Below are positions 44,891-57,911 of a stretch of 64,000 bases of DNA, one piece after another (the first letter of the stretch is position 1; every line of letters starts with the position of its first letter). The translations under genes were made by a program, and so were the position numbers. The stretch lies in assembly GCA_948470475.1 (NCBI GenBank), contig OX419341.1, positions 27,627,597 through 27,691,596 of the forward strand. Reading direction: 5' to 3'. The stretch is from Galaxea fascicularis (lineage: Eukaryota > Cnidaria > Anthozoa > Scleractinia > Euphylliidae). The notes below the pieces were generated by a model. The model was not told the origin of the DNA and did no database searches. It worked only from the letters and a program-made list of their open reading frames with translations.

Positions 44891-45993
44891 ACTTGCTTGG
44901 TTGGCTGAAATTCAAATCAATGTTGAACTGAATCGTCATTGTTATCAACAGTAGATAACAAAAAAACTGGAACAAAAATATTTGAATTGTTATCGAAAAG
45001 CAAAGTAGATAACAAACGAGAATATTTATTGTTCTGACCCATATATATATGGCTTATAAGCAATGGTGTAACGTCCGTATGTTTTGCAGTAGACAATAAT
45101 TGCAAAACTCTGCTTTACGGGGAAGTTGGGATCACTGTCTATACGGACAAATGCTGTCAGCGTACGAACGATTTCGAACTTTTCCGATAGCACTCGATAA
45201 CAATCGTAATCATCAAATGGTATGTCGTTCTACTTCGCGGACACTTGACTTCCGTCGATCAGTTTTCTTTTCTTGTATTCTTCGTGACGTACAAATTAAG
45301 TTCGGAGTAGTCTACTATGACTTTCTTTCGGCCGCCGGAGTTGTCTCGTTTTCTGAAAATCGGCAAAGCTCAATTCCGCTTGCAAACGTTCGTGCACATT
45401 TCGCTGTAAGTCCTTGAAATAAATTGGTTTTTCGAAACGCGGGTTATATAAAGCTGGGACAAAGTGTTTCCAGATATACAGTATCAGAATCAAAGCTTAA
45501 CGAAGGTCAGGTTTCTGGGGAAAATTAAAGTAATACCTTGCTAATATTTTGTGAGCTTATTCTATTATCGGAAGAAAATCAGGTAGAAAATCTTTGAAGA
45601 AACCATCAATTTAATATAAAACGTCTACATTGTATCGCCAGAGAACAGCAAGGAAATTCATATGGTGATTTCGCATTTGTATGAATTGGTTTCCCAGCGG
45701 GTGAGGGCGAGTTTGTTTCACTTGTCAAACAAGACATAAAGTCAGTTTGCACAACTGAGGAAAATTTCTCACTAAACTATATATTTGTTTTTTAAAATCT
45801 GGAAATTAGTTTGAAAATTGATAGAAGGACCAATTCATCATCTAGAAAACACAACCCCAAATTCGATTGCTACAAACTGAAATTAAATCAAACCTACCTC
45901 CGACACTTTAAGGCTAAATTGCAGACCTCTGTTTTAATATCAAATTTTTGGTTTTTGCTTTCTGAGAAAAAGATAGGATATCAAATGCAAAAA
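44891..45993. other. Intergenic, nothing recognised
   Basis: AT-rich; one 105-codon open frame at 45100 has no homology or splice support. Confidence 0.4.
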
Positions 45994-46392
45994 AGTTGGC
46001 TCAGCTGGCAGATCACCAGACTGCTGACCGGAAGGTCGCTGGTTCAAACTCCAGACCTGTCCACGAACAAGGGTCTTGGTAAGATCATGCTGGCTGCCGA
46101 TGTGCTTAACAGCTCAGTTCAGATGATCGCGTTATTGGGCAGTGGCGTTAAGCTGCTGGCCTTGTCTCCTTCATCTTTACACGTAAAACCGGAAGGGGAC
46201 GAATTAGAACCCACACACTGATCGAAAAAGAGTAGGAAACGTAGTACCCGATGCTGTGGTCTGCCCTCACACACAGGTTTGAGTGAAGGCTGGGCGATGA
46301 ACTGGCCACCCGTCCCCAGGAGTCTTTGTTGGGTCGCAGAAACCTCCTTGGAAACCTCTTAGGAGACTCTCTCTATGTGTCACTTGGCATCT
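45994..46392 (+). mobile_element. tRNA-derived SINE, family B, copy 2
   Basis: Head AGTTGGCTCAGCTGGCAGA, B box GGTCGCTGGTTCAAACTCC; body with GTAAGATCATGCTGGCTG and GGTCGCAGAAACCTCC shared with 43137-43526. Confidence 0.75.
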
Positions 46393-46584
46393 AAACGATT
46401 ACACACACATTCTAATAAAACCTTGAACTTTTCATAACAGCAATTTCAATTTCATTGAAGCATTCACATTGATCCTCAAATGATCTAAAAAGATAATTCA
46501 AGTTTAGCTTTCATTGTTTTTCAGTTCCACTCGGATGTGTTCCCCCTTTGTAACGCTCTTCATTTGTTTTCTCCAATGTTTTAG

Positions 46585-46665
46585 TCAAAGAACCAAGATA
46601 ATGCACCAAGACTTAAATAAAGCCGGCAAGGATGTTTGGTCAACAACATTCGACAATGGGATGGT
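46585..46665 (+). other. Second candidate exon, same strand
   Basis: Acceptor TCCAATGTTTTAG and donor ATGG|TAAGA or ATG|GTAAGA bound about 80 bp. One frame reads HQDLNKAGKDVWSTTFDNGM from an ATG. Joined to 42217-42301 the earlier frame stops quickly, so if real this is a short peptide or non-coding transcript. Confidence 0.2.
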
Positions 46666-48470
46666 AAGATTTCTTTGATCTTGTCATACTTTCACTTTCT
46701 TGTTTGTTTCTCATTGTTACTTTTGCACGACAGGCAACTTACGTTATATTAATCAAATATCCCTACCTCTGTGATGCCCGATTTACAACGACTCGAACAC
46801 TGCATAAATTTATACAATTGCAAGCATTGGAGAGTTAGATCTTTGTTTTACACTGACAAGTAAGGCAAACAAGTAAAACTTTACACTGTGGCCACATGCA
46901 TTCATTTTACCTCGGTTTATGATTGATCTTCTGAGTTTTGGTATGAAATTGACGTGAACTGAGTACAAGTCAAGCCACCTATTTCATTTCTTCTCTCACG
47001 TGTTAGAAAATTTCGTTCTGAAATATTGCGAGAAACTTACTTTGAAATTTGGTCAGATACGTAACCAGTCCAATGTAGAAGAATTATGAACATACGAGTA
47101 AAAGATTGATCTCAACAATTCTGAAGAGAAAATGGTTGCCTATTACGTCGTTTCCCAACTTCCACGGAAATTCGTGACTTTCAAAAAATTGGGGGTTTCA
47201 CGTTTTATTTCCCGGAGAGTGTCACTGAGCCAGAATTGGGTTTGTGTTGATTCTTTTCATCTATAGCTAAACTCTTACTTGCTGAATTCTGCGAGATTAA
47301 ATATGAGGAACTAATTTTAAAAGCAAAAAGAAGCAAAAGAATGTTGAAACAAGCTCTAAAACTCCATATGTTTATCTTGCGCCATAAACTTTCCGCTTTT
47401 ACGGAAGGTACCACAAAATTGCTTTTTTCAGATTTCACACATACCCTCACAGATCTCCTCGGAATAATTCATAATTCTTCACGATACAGCGACTTGAAAT
47501 TTGGCAAAATTCGTCACACCAAAACACGTCGCCACTTATCAAAATTAATTGAAACCATTTGTTTTTGCTTAACGTTTCAATTTTAAAGAATCATAAAAAA
47601 CCATAGGTAACATTTTAGTAACTATGAGAGGAAACTGCGAGTGAACCTTATACTGACTCTTATGTCCTGCTTTGACATGTGTTTTCAAATACTAGTTATT
47701 GGATGAGGAACATTACTCAAAACCGTGAATTGTTGGAATATTTTTGTTTGCTTAAAAGCCTTGTTTCTTATATAAATAACCTACCTTTCTAACAAAGCAT
47801 TTGTCTGTGCCGCATAAACTGTTAATTGAAACGCTTATAATTTTCAGTTTTCAGGTTGAACAGGCACTTAGCCCGATTGCAGCTTGACGATTCCAGGAAA
47901 TGAGCACTAAAGATCGAAAACCTTGAAATATTTTGAAATAGTCGACTCTATCCAGTATATCAAGAACGTGTTCAAGCTCTACAAGACCAGTACCACGTTA
48001 ATTGAGATACGGCGGCATTGCTTTCCTTAAACTGTTTGCCACTTGGCAGAAGACTGTACTTAGAACTTCTGTAAGCATTTCCATAAGGATAACAGAAAGG
48101 GGAGAGATTGACAGGGCAAGTAGTGAATACAATTTAAGGATTCCAGATTTTGATCGAAGAACTTAAGCAGTTTGGTCTCTGCCCTGATAAATTAAGAAAC
48201 CCTCTAATTTACTTGTGCCACCAAATTCATAGAAAATGCCGAAATCGAAAAAGAAATTGAAGTAAAGGCACTGTACGGCATCGTCAGAAGAACTAACGAT
48301 CGCCTTTTTTTTCTCAATTCATTTTCCATTTTGAATTTGTAATTAGGATTAATATCATTTCTCGGTACTGAAATCTATTTCTTTGCATGAACAGCAACGC
48401 AACCTAAAATTCTACAACGAAAGTAAGAAATATTTTTGGGAACCTATTTCATTTTTGTTGCAATTTTCTT
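46666..48470. other. Intergenic, nothing firm
   Basis: An acceptor-like TTTTCAGTTTTCAG at about 47860 precedes VEQALSPIAA and a stop; weak. Confidence 0.35.
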
Positions 48471-48810
48471 GCGTTCATATCGAGTTGTTTTAACAATCCG
48501 GCTCGGCTAAAACCAAACTTGAAATTGGAATTTTTTTTTGCCATAACTGCACGTTTCATTTTGCGCTACTTGGTAAAGAGGTAAAAAGATTTTTGCGAAT
48601 TTTTTCATTTTTTTTTGGCGTTCTTATCGAGTTCTGTTTTCACAATCCAGGCTCGGCTAAAACCAAACCCAATTGGAATTTTTTTTGCCACAACTGCATG
48701 TTTCATTTTGCGCTACTTGGTAATTTTGCGAATTTATTTCATTTTTGTTTTGTTTGTTTGGCGTTCCTATCGAGTACTGTTTTCACAATCCAGGCTCGGC
48801 TAAAACCAAT
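48471..48810. repeat. Tandem repeat, about 145-bp unit, 2.4 copies
   Basis: GCGTTC.TATCGAGT starts at 48471, 48618 and 48761. Each unit includes CGGCTCGGCTAAAACCAA or CAGGCTCGGCTAAAACCAA and TTTCATTTTGCGCTACTTGG. Confidence 0.75.
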
Positions 48811-50525
48811 TCTTGGTTTTCACGTGACGTCATAAACAACTACAATTAAAAAGTAAACAGAATTTTAAGTTATCCTTATCAGCTAATATACATTTTCAAA
48901 AATATACCGGCTTGCATGTTTTCATATCGGTAGCGCACTGTGACATATGGCTGCTAAGAAACATATCACGTGCACGTACATGAACGTCGATTCACTGTGT
49001 TTTTGAGGTTTGATCAACCAATGTGTCTATGTGAATGTTTGCAGGTTCAACAGACAGACGAAAGGTTTTAACAAAACCAAAGTAAGTTCCAGATGATCCA
49101 ATAGTATCCGCCGCCAAACTGTTTTAATTTACGCTTCTTGGTCTCTTATTCTCGTAAAAGATTTTGGAATCACGATAGACTTCCTGATCGCATAGATTTA
49201 ATTTTTACCGTCCTTGAACATCGTTCTCGTCTAAAATGCATTCGCAAATATATTATGCAAACTAAGAGTTTCAATTCTACATTACGTGATAATTTTTGCG
49301 GTACTTGCTTTCTTCTCGCGAGAAGGTATCAGAATGCCAATTTTGTTTTTTCATAGTTGTAATTCTTAATAACGCATGCTATTACATGATATGGAAGGGA
49401 TTCTAGCGCATTAGCTTCAACGTTTGTGTGTTCTACACTAAAACTACAAATGACAAACAACGTTGCCTTAGTCTTCAGGGCCTTTGCTTTTCTTTGGAGA
49501 GGAGAGAATTGAGTATGAATAGTACGACAGTTAATGTTTTTAAGTCATAGTGCCGCAGTGATGTTTTGAGACACCGGTGAAAACCAAAAGGTAAGTGGGC
49601 AAACTCCAATTAGGATATACTAGCTTATCACAACAGAGTTAGTGCTCAGCGGAAAAGAACATTCTAAACAAGTTTTGGAACCTCTTTTTTACTTAAGAGT
49701 TCGTTGTACTTTCCAAGCATAAACACCAGTGTTGACAGAACACTAGGAAAGATTCAAATGGAAAAAAGGCATTTTTTCCTTTCATTTTCTTCCGTTTTCC
49801 ACAAGAAATACTGAGTTTATTACTTACTGCGAAAGAACCGACATCCTTTACATTAACTTTCATCAACGTAGCATTAAAATTTCGAATAATAAACTCTTTT
49901 ACAAACTGCAAAAAAGACTCTTTTTAATCAAAAAAATATTTTTCCAAACATTCCAATAAGAGCATGCATGACGTCGATTTTGAAAAAGACTAGGTAACCT
50001 TTAAATGTGTTTTGAACCGTGGCACTCAAATTAAAGTTGCTGTTCATACAAAGAAAAACGTTCCAATTAGTTAATTTCACCATAATGTACAAATAAAACA
50101 ATGTGAAATAAACTTCTGTATAATCTAGCTATATTTCGTTCTAATTACTTTACTTTGAAAAACTTGTTAAGTAATTTAACAATTGCAATCAATTGAGGGC
50201 ATTGTATATTCAAAGGATTTCCAACAGGTCATGAAATACACAGTACTGAAGTTTAAATTACAGTTTAATTTACACCTTGTCATACAGTTCAACTAGATTA
50301 TTTTATTTAGATGATTTTAAAGTTTTACATAAACAATTGTACACAAACTAAGACAAGAAAAAGCAAATAAAACACACAAAATCTGCACATCACACTTAAT
50401 AAAGTGCCGCAACCAAAAGTGGCAAACATGTCTCCTTCATTTACTTCTTCAAGTGAAAACCAGAAATAAGACATCAAACAGGGTAAAATGAACTCCAATC
50501 TTCCACTTAAAAAAGACAAAAACGG
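48811..50525. other. Left flank of the satellite array
   Basis: AT-rich. Starts with GGTTTTCACGTGACGTCA near 48814, probably the edge of a dispersed repeat. No gene seen. Confidence 0.4.
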
Positions 50526-53321
50526 GGAAGATTGGAAGAGGGAGGGTGGGAGGCACTCCCATCCCTCCCCTCTTCCACTCGGAAGATTGGAAGAGGGGAG
50601 GGTGGGAGGCACTCCCATCCCTCCCCTCTTCCACTCGGAAGATTGGAAGAGGGGAGGGTGGGAGGCACTCCCATCCCTCCCCTCTTCCACTCGGAAGATT
50701 GGAAGAGGGAGGGTGGGAGGCACTCCCATCCCTCCCCTCTTCCACTCGGAAGATTGGAAGAGGGAGGGTGGGAGGCACTCCCATCCCTCCCCTCTTCCAC
50801 TCGGAAGATTGGAAGAGGGAGGGTGGGAGGCACTCCCATCCCTCCCCTCTTCCACTCGGAAGATTGGAAGAGGGAGGGTGGGAGGCACTCCCATCCCTCC
50901 CCTCTTCCACTCGGAAGATTGGAAGAGGGAGGGTGGGAGGCACTCCCATCCCTCCCCTCTTCCACTCGGAAGATTGGAAGAGGGAGGGTGGGAGGCACTC
51001 CCATCCCTCCCCTCTTCCACTCGGAAGATTGGAAGAGGGAGGGTGGGAGGCACTCCCATCCCTCCCCTCTTCCACTCGGAAGATTGGAAGAGGGAGGGTG
51101 GGAGGCACTCCCATCCCTCCCCTCTTCCACTCGGAAGATTGGAAGAGGGAGGGTGGGAGGCACTCCCATCCCTCCCCTCTTCCACTCGGAAGATTGGAAG
51201 AGGGAGGGTGGGAGGCACTCCCATCCCTCCCCTCTTCCACTCGGAAGATTGGAAGAGGGAGGGTGGGAGGCACTCCCATCCCTCCCCTCTTCCACTCGGA
51301 AGATTGGAAGAGGGAGGGTGGGAGGCACTCCCATCCCTCCCCTCTTCCACTCGGAAGATTGGAAGAGGGAGGGTGGGAGGCACTCCCATCCCTCCCCTCT
51401 TCCACTCGGAAGATTGGAAGAGGGAGGGTGGGAGGCACTCCCATCCCTCCCCTCTTCCACTCGGAAGATTGGAAGAGGGAGGGTGGGAGGCACTCCCATC
51501 CCTCCCCTCTTCCACTCGGAAGATTGGAAGAGGGAGGGTGGGAGGCACTCCCATCCCTCCCCTCTTCCACTCGGAAGATTGGAAGAGGGAGGGTGGGAGG
51601 CACTCCCATCCCTCCCCTCTTCCACTCGGAAGATTGGAAGAGGGAGGGTGGGAGGCACTCCCATCCCTCCCCTCTTCCACTCGGAAGATTGGAAGAGGGA
51701 GGGTGGGAGGCACTCCCATCCCTCCCCTCTTCCACTCGGAAGATTGGAAGAGGGAGGGTGGGAGGCACTCCCATCCCTCCCCTCTTCCACTCGGAAGATT
51801 GGAAGAGGGAGGGTGGGAGGCACTCCCATCCCTCCCCTCTTCCACTCGGAAGATTGGAAGAGGGAGGGTGGGAGGCACTCCCATCCCTCCCCTCTTCCAC
51901 TCGGAAGATTGGAAGAGGGAGGGTGGGAGGCACTCCCATCCCTCCCCTCTTCCACTCGGAAGATTGGAAGAGGGAGGGTGGGAGGCACTCCCATCCCTCC
52001 CCTCTTCCACTCGGAAGATTGGAAGAGGGAGGGTGGGAGGCACTCCCATCCCTCCCCTCTTCCACTCGGAAGATTGGAAGAGGGAGGGTGGGAGGCACTC
52101 CCATCCCTCCCCTCTTCCACTCGGAAGATTGGAAGAGGGAGGGTGGGAGGCACTCCCATCCCTCCCCTCTTCCACTCGGAAGATTGGAAGAGGGAGGGTG
52201 GGAGGCACTCCCATCCCTCCCCTCTTCCACTCGGAAGATTGGAAGAGGGAGGGTGGGAGGCACTCCCATCCCTCCCCTCTTCCACTCGGAAGATTGGAAG
52301 AGGGAGGGTGGGAGGCACTCCCATCCCTCCCCTCTTCCACTCGGAAGATTGGAAGAGGGAGGGTGGGAGGCACTCCCATCCCTCCCCTCTTCCACTCGGA
52401 AGATTGGAAGAGGGAGGGTGGGAGGCACTCCCATCCCTCCCCTCTTCCACTCGGAAGATTGGAAGAGGGAGGGTGGGAGGCACTCCCATCCCTCCCCTCT
52501 TCCACTCGGAAGATTGGAAGAGGGAGGGTGGGAGGCACTCCCATCCCTCCCCTCTTCCACTCGGAAGATTGGAAGAGGGAGGGTGGGAGGCACTCCCATC
52601 CCTCCCCTCTTCCACTCGGAAGATTGGAAGAGGGAGGGTGGGAGGCACTCCCATCCCTCCCCTCTTCCACTCGGAAGATTGGAAGAGGGAGGGTGGGAGG
52701 CACTCCCATCCCTCCCCTCTTCCACTCGGAAGATTGGAAGAGGGAGGGTGGGAGGCACTCCCATCCCTCCCCTCTTCCACTCGGAAGATTGGAAGAGGGA
52801 GGGTGGGAGGCACTCCCATCCCTCCCCTCTTCCACTCGGAAGATTGGAAGAGGGAGGGTGGGAGGCACTCCCATCCCTCCCCTCTTCCACTCGGAAGATT
52901 GGAAGAGGGAGGGTGGGAGGCACTCCCATCCCTCCCCTCTTCCACTCGGAAGATTGGAAGAGGGAGGGTGGGAGGCACTCCCATCCCTCCCCTCTTCCAC
53001 TCGGAAGATTGGAAGAGGGAGGGTGGGAGGCACTCCCATCCCTCCCCTCTTCCACTCGGAAGATTGGAAGAGGGAGGGTGGGAGGCACTCCCATCCCTCC
53101 CCTCTTCCACTCGGAAGATTGGAAGAGGGAGGGTGGGAGGCACTCCCATCCCTCCCCTCTTCCACTCGGAAGATTGGAAGAGGGAGGGTGGGAGGCACTC
53201 CCATCCCTCCCCTCTTCCACTCGGAAGATTGGAAGAGGGAGGGTGGGAGGCACTCCCATCCCTCCCCTCTTCCACTCGGAAGATTGGAAGAGGGAGGGTG
53301 GGAGGCACTCCCATCCCTCCC
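50526..53321. repeat. 55-bp satellite array, about 51 copies
   Basis: The period is exactly 55 bp except for two 56-bp units at 50581 and 50637, which carry one extra G. No other variant was noticed by eye. Each monomer is a purine-rich half (GAAGAGGGAGGGTGGGAG) and its near-complement (CTCCCATCCCTCCCCTCTTC) around a GCA loop, plus a 12-bp linker ACTCGGAAGATT. Because 55 is not a multiple of three and the monomer has no stop in any frame, all six frames are open for about 2.8 kb. This is a property of the repeat, not evidence of coding. Confidence 0.97.
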
Positions 53322-55843
53322 TTTCGTAGTAATTTATTCATATATTCAGAACATGCATTAGTTGTTTTGAATATGTGAATAACAATTAAATGTTTGCATT
53401 AAACGCTGATAATTTTTTATCTTAGTTATCATAAAAAGGTAATTTATGTTTTTTAATGCATAAGTCAATTGCAGCAGCAGTGTGTTTTCTTTCTCTACCC
53501 GAGTTTACCCTTAAAAAAAAGAATGGGGAAATTTCGCAGGGTGGGGCGGGGCGGGGATGAAGGAAGAGGGCAAATGCCGCGCATCTGGGATCGTTACCTT
53601 ACAACACATTTTAATCAGTGAATAAAACGTTTTACTTTTTAGTATTTTAATGCAATGGTAAGACCTGAAGGACAACAGTAGATGCTAGGTGATTAAAAAA
53701 CTGCTAGGCCAGTTTTGAATTCGAAATAGTCATGTTTACGATAGTTGAAGTGGTTGCTTTTATTTTAAAAAAAGAAACTGAGAAAACATACCGTTAAAAA
53801 CATGCAATCTCCAAAGAAACCTGGTCTTTACCGATGAATTTCTCCATGGTACTTTTGAAGCACGCTGCGTGTCAAATGCCCGGGGGTCGCCCTGGGGAAC
53901 GCAAATGCCCAGCCCCCAGGCCACGATGACATTGCAAATGCCCTGCGTTTTCCGCGGGGGGTAGTGGGGGAGGATGGGCACTGCTGGAATTGCTGGATGC
54001 ATAATTACACTAAAAAGGTAATTGATTCGTGTAGGATAAAGATAATTGATTTTGCCTTAATTAGCATAAAAACGTTATTGACTTTTTTGCACTGCAATAG
54101 TGTAGGGAGGAGCAATACTTTTACATTTCCTTGTCCCTTCCCCATCCTGAGGTTTTCATGGGTAGGAGTGGTAGGTTATTCCACCGTAACCTATGGCATG
54201 TTTTATTTTTTCCTGTGGTCTTTAATTTATATTCCCAGTATGATTTCCTCTGGTGTTGGGTGTTCTCCCTCCACTCTCACCAGTTCTTGCAAGTTTCTTT
54301 TTCGTCTTGACAGAACTAGTTGTTTCATATAACTGTTATTTTTTGTTTTGCACCTCTAAAACATCAATTTGCTTAATTACTGGGAAAGCATTACGCCAGT
54401 TTTTCTGCCTGGGCAGTCTTCCCTCTGTGTTATGTAACTTGCTTTTAACTCGTCTTATGTCTGTTTTATTTTTGTTTGTGCTAAATCTGTTTAGGGAGAA
54501 AAGATACGAATGGCGGGTACGTTTGGGAGGGCACTTTACCTTTCATAGCGCTTAGGCCTCAATATGGCTGTAACTATTGCTGCAGCCTCCTTAAATCGAC
54601 AAAGTATGTAGCAAGGGACAGTTCTTGTAAGTATCTCGCATCCAGAGGGTCTCCTGTTCCCAGTAGGAGAGGACTTAAGAACACTATGTTCGCACGGGTT
54701 ATGTTAGGGGTAGTGAAAAAAAAAAAAAGAAAAAAAGAAAACTGTGGGAATTGATGTATTTTTCAGAGATAACTAACTGTAAGGGTAGGAAACTACCCCC
54801 TCCCCAGTATTAAACAAAAGTGCCATATTTGCAGCTCTTGTCTCTGGGCATTCTGGGATTTCCGTAGTGGAAGCAAACGGCTGGAGCTTTATTTTTTGGG
54901 AATTAGACGATACTTTTTTCCATCCGAAGGGCTTGGAATGCTCAGAGCAATTTGGAAGAAGTTTTAAGATGGACAATTTGCGTAAGTATCAAAAGGTCCT
55001 GAAGGAATTATGAGAATACATAAAAAATTTTGATACATAAAAAATACACACTTTTGGAGCCAGTCGCCGTGATTCCTTACTCCTGATTTTTCCAGTCCGT
55101 TGTTCAGGTCAGTCAAACTTAATTACTGGAAGGCCGAGTTTAAAAACAGTTGTTGGTTCTTCTTCTTCTTCGTCTGCCTAAGAGGATATGCCAGTTGAAA
55201 TATTACCTGTTACACACATGGAGTGGCCTCATAAGTGCAGCTAAGTTCGTGCAAGAATGATAATCACAGAGGGTGCTGTGCTACGTTTAAACTATGTAAC
55301 GACATAGAGACGAATCTTGGGCATTCTGTTTGATTTTGTTTTCTTGTGTTTTGTTGTTTTACGTCCGCCGTGAATTCTTTTACATTTTCACCTGAAATTG
55401 CTTTGGGCTAAATAATTCCTAAGCTTATGTGTTCTCTCCAAATGTTTTCTATTTGCCCTGAAAATTCGGTGGCAGTCCTTGGCCACCATAGAGGAGATTC
55501 AGTACTATTGAAGGCCGGGATTGTGCACAAATACCAGGTCATCAACAAGCAAGTAGTGGAATGTTGGTGTTGTGTCTGGAAAGTATGCACACAAGCGTTT
55601 TTGGCATCCAATCTTGACCTTACGTGACAAAGATAGCTTCCACGGGCGACACAAAGGCCAAACAAAAGCACGAACCGCGAAAGAATTCTATTGTCATTTC
55701 AGCAATAGGGTCGACAGAGATGAAAGTCTTTATTAGTAGAACAGGTCTTGTTGTTTGCAATGGTTCTGTTGTTGCTGTTCCAGGTCGGCAAATATGAAAA
55801 GGAGCCATTGTTAGCAGAGTGGGTCCTATTGTTTGCAGAATTG
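53322..55843. other. Right flank of the satellite array
   Basis: No gene recognised. Contains G-rich (53530-53560, 53945-53975) and A-rich (54718-54740) patches. A few open frames up to 122 codons lack support. Confidence 0.4.
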
Positions 55844-56565
55844 CAGGGTGTCAAGTGACAAATGACACTTGGAAAATAGAAAAATAGGAATGACAGTGGC
55901 CAAAAAATAGGAAATAAATAGGAATTCTCACCCCAAAATAGGAAAAAAAAAAGAGGATTTCTTTGAGTTCTATCCTCTTAACACTCCCAACAGCAACTCT
56001 GTTCCACAACCCAACGCTTAAATGTTTAACAGGTACCACGGCATACATCCACAATTCATTGCCGTATAAACAAAAACAAGTGTTACCACCTGTGTTACCG
56101 AGCACAACTCATCCTACAACAATTACCCGATTCCAAATTTCATTAGATACTTCCCAAGATGATGATTTATTAGTCCTTTAAAACTGCGAGAATGATAAGC
56201 AACAATAATTTTTTTGACAAACCGAAACAATATCAAAGTTCACTGTCACCAAATGTATGTCTTCCCTACAATAAAAGCCAACCACGGCTTTTGAACATCA
56301 ACAATCAAAAGCACTGAGAAAGTCTGGGCACGAGTTTCAGAAGAAATCACTCTAAAGGCTTCAAACTGGTCTTTTTTTGACATGAAGTTTCAGTTTTTTG
56401 TAAAATTTATCAATTTTACTGGCAATTTCATTTCAAATATTTCAAAATGTTTCTGTGTACCTAGTAAGACCCTAAAAAATAGGAAAAACTAGGAATTTCA
56501 TGAAAAAATAGGAGAAAATAGGAGGCAGGCCACAAAATAGGAAAAAATAGGAACTTGACACCCTG
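55844..56565. mobile_element. hAT-like non-autonomous element, 722 bp
   Basis: 13-bp inverted ends CAGGGTGTCAAGT / ACTTGACACCCTG, flanked by GAATTG on both sides (55838-55843, 56566-56571). AAATAGGAA motifs cluster near both ends, as subterminal repeats do. No transposase. Confidence 0.75.
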
Positions 56566-56636
56566 GAATTGGCATTGCCGCCTGCATTTGAACAAGACAG
56601 AACCAGCCACGTATCAAACTTAATAATAATAACAAT

Positions 56637-56919
56637 TAATAATAATAATAATAATAATAATAACTTTATTTAAGTCTCAAATCGTTCTAGCCGAACACAA
56701 GTGCTCTACTAATTGGGGAGACTGTAAATCAAATCAACTCTACATCAAATCAAATATGTTTTTGAGGAGAGGGGAAAACTGGAGTACTCGGAGAAAAACC
56801 TCTTGGAACTGAGTACAGAACCAACAAACTCAGCCAAATTATGACGCCGAGTCCGGGAATCGAACCCAGGACACATTGGTGGAAGGTGAGCGGTCTCACC
56901 ACTACGCCAACCCTGCTCC
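56637..56919 (-). mobile_element. tRNA-derived SINE, family A, antisense copy
   Basis: Inverted copy of the 40553 element. It has the AAT-repeat tail at its low-coordinate end, the B box complement GGAATCGAACCCAGG near 56856 and the head at 56919. Confidence 0.8.
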
Positions 56920-57529
56920 AAACTTCAGTCTGTGTTTCTGATGCAGATGCCGATTTTTCAGCCAGTAGAACAGTGCAAGATCGCATCCAAGTATTTAAAC
57001 ATGTCCTGCTTCGGAACAATCCCCCAAAATAGCAGCCGGAGTAAAGAAAAGAAATGAATAAGACAGAGCTCAGAAAATCGTGATTGCTCCGTATTAGCAT
57101 GTCTGGTAGCATGGTGGCAAGTGTTACCGTGTACACTTTTCCCGTACAAAGTGGATTTGTCACAGTTTTTTGCCGCTAAGAAGCAAAATTATTCTTTTAT
57201 ACATAAAACCCAAAGGAAATGCGTTAACAAAAATCTCCTTCACGTGGCACTCGCCTAAATAGCAATAAACGTTAATGTACGTTGCATTAGAAACTGTCAT
57301 TCATATTTGCACAATAGTCAATAAGTATCGTTCAATATCCTGACCGGATGATGCTGGAAAATGCTTTCTACTCTTATTCTCCATAAAATAACATGGCAAG
57401 ATTTCCCCATACATTAGTTATACATGGATTTTGTGATTCAAACTCTCCTCGTTTTTGAAACAGGGTTACTATAATGGCGGTAATGCATATATAATAAATG
57501 TATGGGGCTGTGTGGAATTCTTTCCAATA

Positions 57530-57911
57530 CAGTAAAACCCGCATACAAGAACATGTGGATTAAGTACACCCAGGCTGAAATTTGGTAAAAAAAGGAGCAT
57601 ATATATAAGAACACATTCAGCCCGAAAATTGAAAATTGTTCTTATATATAAAAACTCTTCCCTTTTCAGTTTAATAGAACAAAGTGTCTGTAGCTTTACT
57701 CGATTGTGCAATTTATTTTCTAATGCTGTATGTCTCAAGTTTAATTCTCTCTGAAAGTTATGTATTTCATCATAGTTAGTAAATCCCTTACATGTTTTTA
57801 GAAGTAAAAAATTAAAACACTTATAAATGATTTCACTTAAAATACCCAATATATAAGAACCCAACAGCCTGAACCCCGAAAATGGGTGTTCTTGTATGCG
57901 GGTTTTTACTG
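57530..57911. mobile_element. Tc1/pogo-like MITE, 382 bp
   Basis: Inverted ends CAGTAAAACCCGCATACAAG / its complement, with a TA duplication at 57528-57529 and 57912-57913. Internal repeats of ATATATAAGAAC also invert. No transposase frame. Confidence 0.8.

Noticed and set aside
50526..53321. CRISPR-like array
   Set aside because: Units are contiguous and identical with no variable spacers, and the genome is eukaryotic.
50325..53378. Six long open frames of 927-959 codons, both strands
   Set aside because: They are products of a stop-free 55-bp tandem repeat and translate to the same cycling peptides; no homology, start context or splice signals.
54253..54555. 100-codon hydrophobic frame that could suggest a membrane protein
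   Set aside because: The hydrophobicity comes from T-rich DNA; no homology or gene context.
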